A DNA stretch of 64,000 nucleotides, from contig NZ_AP023441.1 of NCBI RefSeq assembly GCF_019976755.1, positions 434,001 through 498,000 on the forward strand, in the 5' to 3' direction. The position numbers were made by a program, and so were the translations under genes. How positions within the stretch are numbered: position 1 is the first letter of the stretch; each line of letters begins with the position of its first letter. This document shows, piece by piece, positions 60,942-64,000 of this stretch. The stretch comes from Nostoc sp. MS1 (lineage in GTDB: Bacteria > Cyanobacteriota > Cyanobacteriia > Cyanobacteriales > Nostocaceae). The notes below the pieces were generated by a model, which was not told the origin of the DNA, ran no database searches, and saw only the letters and a program-made list of their open reading frames with translations.

Positions 60942-63851
60942 ATGGTTATCAACCCAGTTAGGATGAAAGATTTACAGGGGCAATTATATGGTTTTAAGGG
61001 TAATGAACCAATTCTGTTAAACGACCCGCAGATGATTTGGATTGTCCAGTCCGGCTCTGTGGCGTTGTTTGCGGTCACAGTTAAAAATGATGTGATAGAA
61101 GGAACTCGTCGTTATTTGTGCAGTAGCGAACCAGGAAACGCACTTTTCGGCACTCTTGATAGTGGTCAGCACTACCGAATCTTGGCAGTACCTATGGGAG
61201 AGGTGGAACTGCTAAAGGTTGACAGGGAATATTTTGCAGAGTTAGTGGCTGACGAGGATGCTAGGATAGTTGCTTTAGTACAGGGATGGTTGCGGCAACT
61301 GGAAACTGCACTTTCCTACATTGTCACGCCAGCAATTCAAGTCCGAGCAGTAGGAGAAGCGCGGTTTTCCTTGATTAATGGTCAGACTCTCCAACCTGAA
61401 CGAGATGCAATCGCCTGGGCGCAGATTCAGCAAGGAACTGTTCGCTGGATGGGGTTTGAGCAATTAACTTTAGATTCAACATCAGGGATTTTTCCTCTAA
61501 CTGATGGTATGTGGTTAGAAGCCATAGGTGAGGTTCAACTAGCTACTCAAACTACCAGTGCAATTGCCACCGCAGATATCTTACTTGGGGGGCTTTCTCA
61601 ACTGCACACTCAACTGCTGCAATATATTCACATTCTACAGCAGCAGGAAACACAGGAAGAACTACAACGACTGAGCGATCGCGATCGCCTCAATCATCAG
61701 GTGACAGCCGAGGCTTTAGGAGAACTAGCATCTTCCTTGGGAACACAAGCCGCAACCTTTTTCTTAGAAGGCAAGCCACTGTTAGTTGCGGCTGGTGCTG
61801 TGGGCAGGTCTTTGGGTGTCACAATTCGTCCTCCTGCTCGCTCACAAGACCTCAAGCGCGTTAAGGAACCCTTAGAAGCAATTGCCAGAGCCTCGCGGTT
61901 ACGGATGCGACGGATTCTGCTGCGTGATAATTGGTGGGAAAAGGACTGTGGGCCTTTGGTTGCCTACACCCAAGAGGATCATCAACCTGTGGCATTATTG
62001 CCCATTTCTGCCACAAGCTACGAAATTTTTTACCCAGGATCTCGCACTCGTTTGAGTGTAGATGCTAATATTGCTTCAACGCTGAACCCCTGTGCTTATA
62101 TGTTTTATCGGTCTTTGCCCGATAAAGTCCTAAAAGCTGGGGATTTATTGCGGTTTGCGCTGAAAAATCGTGGCAAGGATCTGCTAATTATTGTTTTGAC
62201 TGGCATTGCCGCCACACTCTTGGGGATGCTCACACCTCAAGCCACTGCCATTTTAATTGATAACGCAATTCCTGATAGCGATCGCGGATTGTTGCTACAA
62301 GTTGGGTTGGGGTTACTAGTTGCAGCTTTGGCGACGGCAGTATTTCGGCTGGCTCAGGGATTTGTACTTTTGCGGGTAGAATCAATTTCTGATGCTTCCA
62401 CCCAAGCTGCTGTGTGGGATCGACTGCTCAACCTGCCAGTATCTTTTTTCCGTCAATACACTACAGGGGATCTTCAGTCCCGCGTTACATCGATTAGCAC
62501 CATCCGCCGTCTACTAAGTGGTACAACCCTCATCACTCTGGTTACAAGTCTGTTCTCGTTACTGAACTTAGGACTTTTGTTTTACTATAGCTGGCAGTTA
62601 GCTTTAGTTGCTGTGGCTGTAGCAATAGTTGCGATCGCTGTTACTAGTTTCTCTGGGATACTGCTGATTCGCAAGGTTCGCCCACTGCTGGAAGTCAAGG
62701 GGAATATCTTTGGGCAGACGGTGCAGTTAATTAACGGTATTTCTAAACTACGTGTTGCTGGAGCGCAAGAGCGGGGTTTTGCTTTTTGGAGCAAAAATTA
62801 TAGTCGGCAAATTAAACTGGAACTCAGCACCCAGAACGTTGAAGATGCGGTTGCTCTTTTCAATACAGTCATGCCAACGCTAACTTCTGCTGTTTTGTTT
62901 TGGTTTACTATCCAACAGCTTCAGGAGGCTCAAATTGCCGGTAGCATCGGTCTAACCATTGGTACTTTTTTGGCTTTCAATACTGCCTTTGGTACTTTTA
63001 TTAAAGGTGCTACAGATGCCAGCAATACAGTTATTGGCGCTCTGCAAGTCATCCCCCAGTGGCAACGCGCTCAACCAATTTTGGCAACTATCCCAGAAGT
63101 GGATCTTACCAAAGCTGATCCTGGTAAACTTAATGGGAGAATTACTGTGGATTATGTTAGCTTCCGCTACCGCAAAGATGGGATGTTGACCTTAGATGAT
63201 GTCAGTTTACATACCGAGCCTGGGGAGTTTATTGCACTTGTAGGCGGTTCTGGAAGTGGTAAATCTACTATCTTGAGGTTGCTATTAGGATTTGAGACAC
63301 CTGAAGATGGCACTATCTATTATGATGGACAAGATTTGTCTGGGTTAGATGTTGATGCAGTGCGCCGACAGTTGGGTGTGGTTTTGCAAGGTGGGCAACT
63401 GACGGCAGCTTCGATTTTCGATAATATTGCTGGTGGCGCTCATATTACTCTAGATGAAGCCTGGGAAGCAGCCCGAATGTCTGGGTTTGCCGACGATGTT
63501 GCCGCTATGCCCATGTCTATGCACACTGTAATTAGTGAAGGAGGCGGCAATCTTTCTGGAGGACAACGACAACGTTTATTGATTGCCCGTGCTTTGGCAT
63601 TAAAACCCCGCATTTTATTATTCGATGAAGCAACCAGTGCTTTAGATAACAGAACTCAAGCAATTGTCAGCGAAAGTTTAGAAAAGTTACAAGTTACCAG
63701 AATAGCGATCGCTCATCGACTAAGCACAATTCGTAATGCTCATCGCATTTATGTACTACAATCAGGACGAATTGTGCAACAAGGAACTTTTGACCAGCTA
63801 GCTGCTCAGGAGGGAATATTTGCTCAGTTAATGGCTCGACAAATGACATAG
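60942..63851 (+). CDS. NHLM-type ABC transporter permease/ATPase (second)
   Basis: A 969-aa fused exporter. The N-terminal region (about 1-390) has no peptidase. It includes cyclic-nucleotide-binding-like sequence and WWEKDCGPLVAY, typical of the NHLM partner protein. Membrane helices lie near 410-680, and the NBD has Walker A GGSGSGKST, signature LSGGQRQR and Walker B LLFDEATSALD. It forms a heteromer or tandem with the C39 protein in nitrile-hydratase-leader microcin export. Two bases separate it from the upstream gene. Confidence 0.9.
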   Translation: MVINPVRMKDLQGQLYGFKGNEPILLNDPQMIWIVQSGSVALFAVTVKNDVIEGTRRYLCSSEPGNALFGTLDSGQHYRILAVPMGEVELLKVDREYFAELVADEDARIVALVQGWLRQLETALSYIVTPAIQVRAVGEARFSLINGQTLQPERDAIAWAQIQQGTVRWMGFEQLTLDSTSGIFPLTDGMWLEAIGEVQLATQTTSAIATADILLGGLSQLHTQLLQYIHILQQQETQEELQRLSDRDRLNHQVTAEALGELASSLGTQAATFFLEGKPLLVAAGAVGRSLGVTIRPPARSQDLKRVKEPLEAIARASRLRMRRILLRDNWWEKDCGPLVAYTQEDHQPVALLPISATSYEIFYPGSRTRLSVDANIASTLNPCAYMFYRSLPDKVLKAGDLLRFALKNRGKDLLIIVLTGIAATLLGMLTPQATAILIDNAIPDSDRGLLLQVGLGLLVAALATAVFRLAQGFVLLRVESISDASTQAAVWDRLLNLPVSFFRQYTTGDLQSRVTSISTIRRLLSGTTLITLVTSLFSLLNLGLLFYYSWQLALVAVAVAIVAIAVTSFSGILLIRKVRPLLEVKGNIFGQTVQLINGISKLRVAGAQERGFAFWSKNYSRQIKLELSTQNVEDAVALFNTVMPTLTSAVLFWFTIQQLQEAQIAGSIGLTIGTFLAFNTAFGTFIKGATDASNTVIGALQVIPQWQRAQPILATIPEVDLTKADPGKLNGRITVDYVSFRYRKDGMLTLDDVSLHTEPGEFIALVGGSGSGKSTILRLLLGFETPEDGTIYYDGQDLSGLDVDAVRRQLGVVLQGGQLTAASIFDNIAGGAHITLDEAWEAARMSGFADDVAAMPMSMHTVISEGGGNLSGGQRQRLLIARALALKPRILLFDEATSALDNRTQAIVSESLEKLQVTRIAIAHRLSTIRNAHRIYVLQSGRIVQQGTFDQLAAQEGIFAQLMARQMT

Positions 63852-63858
63852 CCACTAG

Positions 63859-64000
63859 CTATTTCAAAACTCGTGTGGCGTTTAAGATTGCTAATAATGC
63901 AACACCAACATCAGCAAACACGGCTTCCCAAAGCGTTGCAACACCAAATATCCCTAAAATGATAAATAACCCTTTAATACCCATTGCTAGTACAATGTTC
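63859..64000 (-). CDS. Heavy-metal P1B-type ATPase, C-terminal end (cut by window edge)
   Basis: 47 residues up to the stop at 63859 read NIVLAMGIKGLFIILGIFGV, then ATLWEAVFADVGVALLAILN and ATRVLK. This is the highly conserved last two helices of Zn/Cd/Co P-type ATPases (ZntA/CadA/ZiaA type), including the FADVG.ALL.ILN.TR signature. The ATP-binding, phosphorylation and metal-site sequences lie outside the window, so the metal is not determined. It is convergent to the exporter genes. Confidence 0.85.
   Translation of the reverse strand, partial: NIVLAMGIKGLFIILGIFGVATLWEAVFADVGVALLAILNATRVLK

Noticed and set aside
1..64000. tRNA or rRNA genes
   Set aside because: No T-loop-like GGTTCGAATCC sequence with matching acceptor stem and no rRNA-like stretch was found on either strand.

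Overview
The window looks like chromosomal DNA of a filamentous, heterocyst-forming cyanobacterium of the Nostoc/Anabaena group. The evidence is form IB rbcL-rbcX-rbcS, a GH100 invertase a few genes upstream of rbcL (the arrangement I recall from Anabaena PCC 7120), frequent HIP1 octamers (GCGATCGC), heptamer STRR repeats of the GGGGAGT and CCATAGT types, DUF3172 and DUF928 proteins, and a STAND/WD40 regulator. No tRNA, rRNA, CRISPR array or prophage was seen.

Layout. 1-4.3 kb: a Cache sensor (cut by the window edge) coupled to a NB-ARC/WD40 protein. 4.4-5.6 kb: a TSUP anion exporter with its DUF1634 partner. 5.8-10.2 kb: a group 2 sigma factor, signal peptidase I, DUF3172, a membrane protein and a Deg/HtrA protease. 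10.6-12.9 kb: a response regulator fused to a degenerate histidine kinase, a small exported protein and a VOC protein. 13.0-14.5 kb: an in-frame chimera of RND-pump and PLP-enzyme remnants. 14.5-21.4 kb: a one-direction series of small, mostly exported proteins (beta-propeller, peptidoglycan-binding, LTXXQ, beta-sandwich, outer-membrane barrel) plus a cupin, a Mo-nitro_C protein and an unlisted 39-residue peptide gene. 22-28.5 kb: an APC permease, an exported lipoprotein methyltransferase, neutral invertase, panB and a secreted propeller. 28.5-33.1 kb: the RuBisCO operon and its long leader, a conserved 149-aa protein and HtpX. 33.6-40.5 kb: an SDR, an RND efflux pump with its adaptor, and a LysR regulator. 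41-47 kb: DUF202, an ECF-like sigma factor, a broken ParDE module, a two-gene CheB-like hydrolase/PD-(D/E)XK nuclease unit, and ahcY. 47.3-54.8 kb: two MscS channels flanking an IS630 remnant and a carotenoid oxygenase/flavin oxidase pair. 55-64 kb: a phytochelatin-synthase-like protein, DUF928, a truncated CHASE2 protein abutting a truncated HlyD adaptor, two NHLM-type peptide-exporting ABC transporters, and the 3' end of a metal P-type ATPase.

The three most notable signals are: (1) a near-identical motif (core TAACTTATCTWTCTTCACCC) upstream of six genes between 10 and 21.5 kb, always pointing toward the gene, which suggests a shared envelope/secretome regulon; (2) the CheB-like + nuclease pair inserted where a ParE toxin is cut off, a candidate uncharacterised defence module; (3) repeated evidence of rearrangement and repeat insertion inside coding sequence (the chimera at 13.8 kb, the CHASE2/HlyD junction at 57.85 kb, and repeat-derived inserts in the WD40 protein and the C39 transporter).
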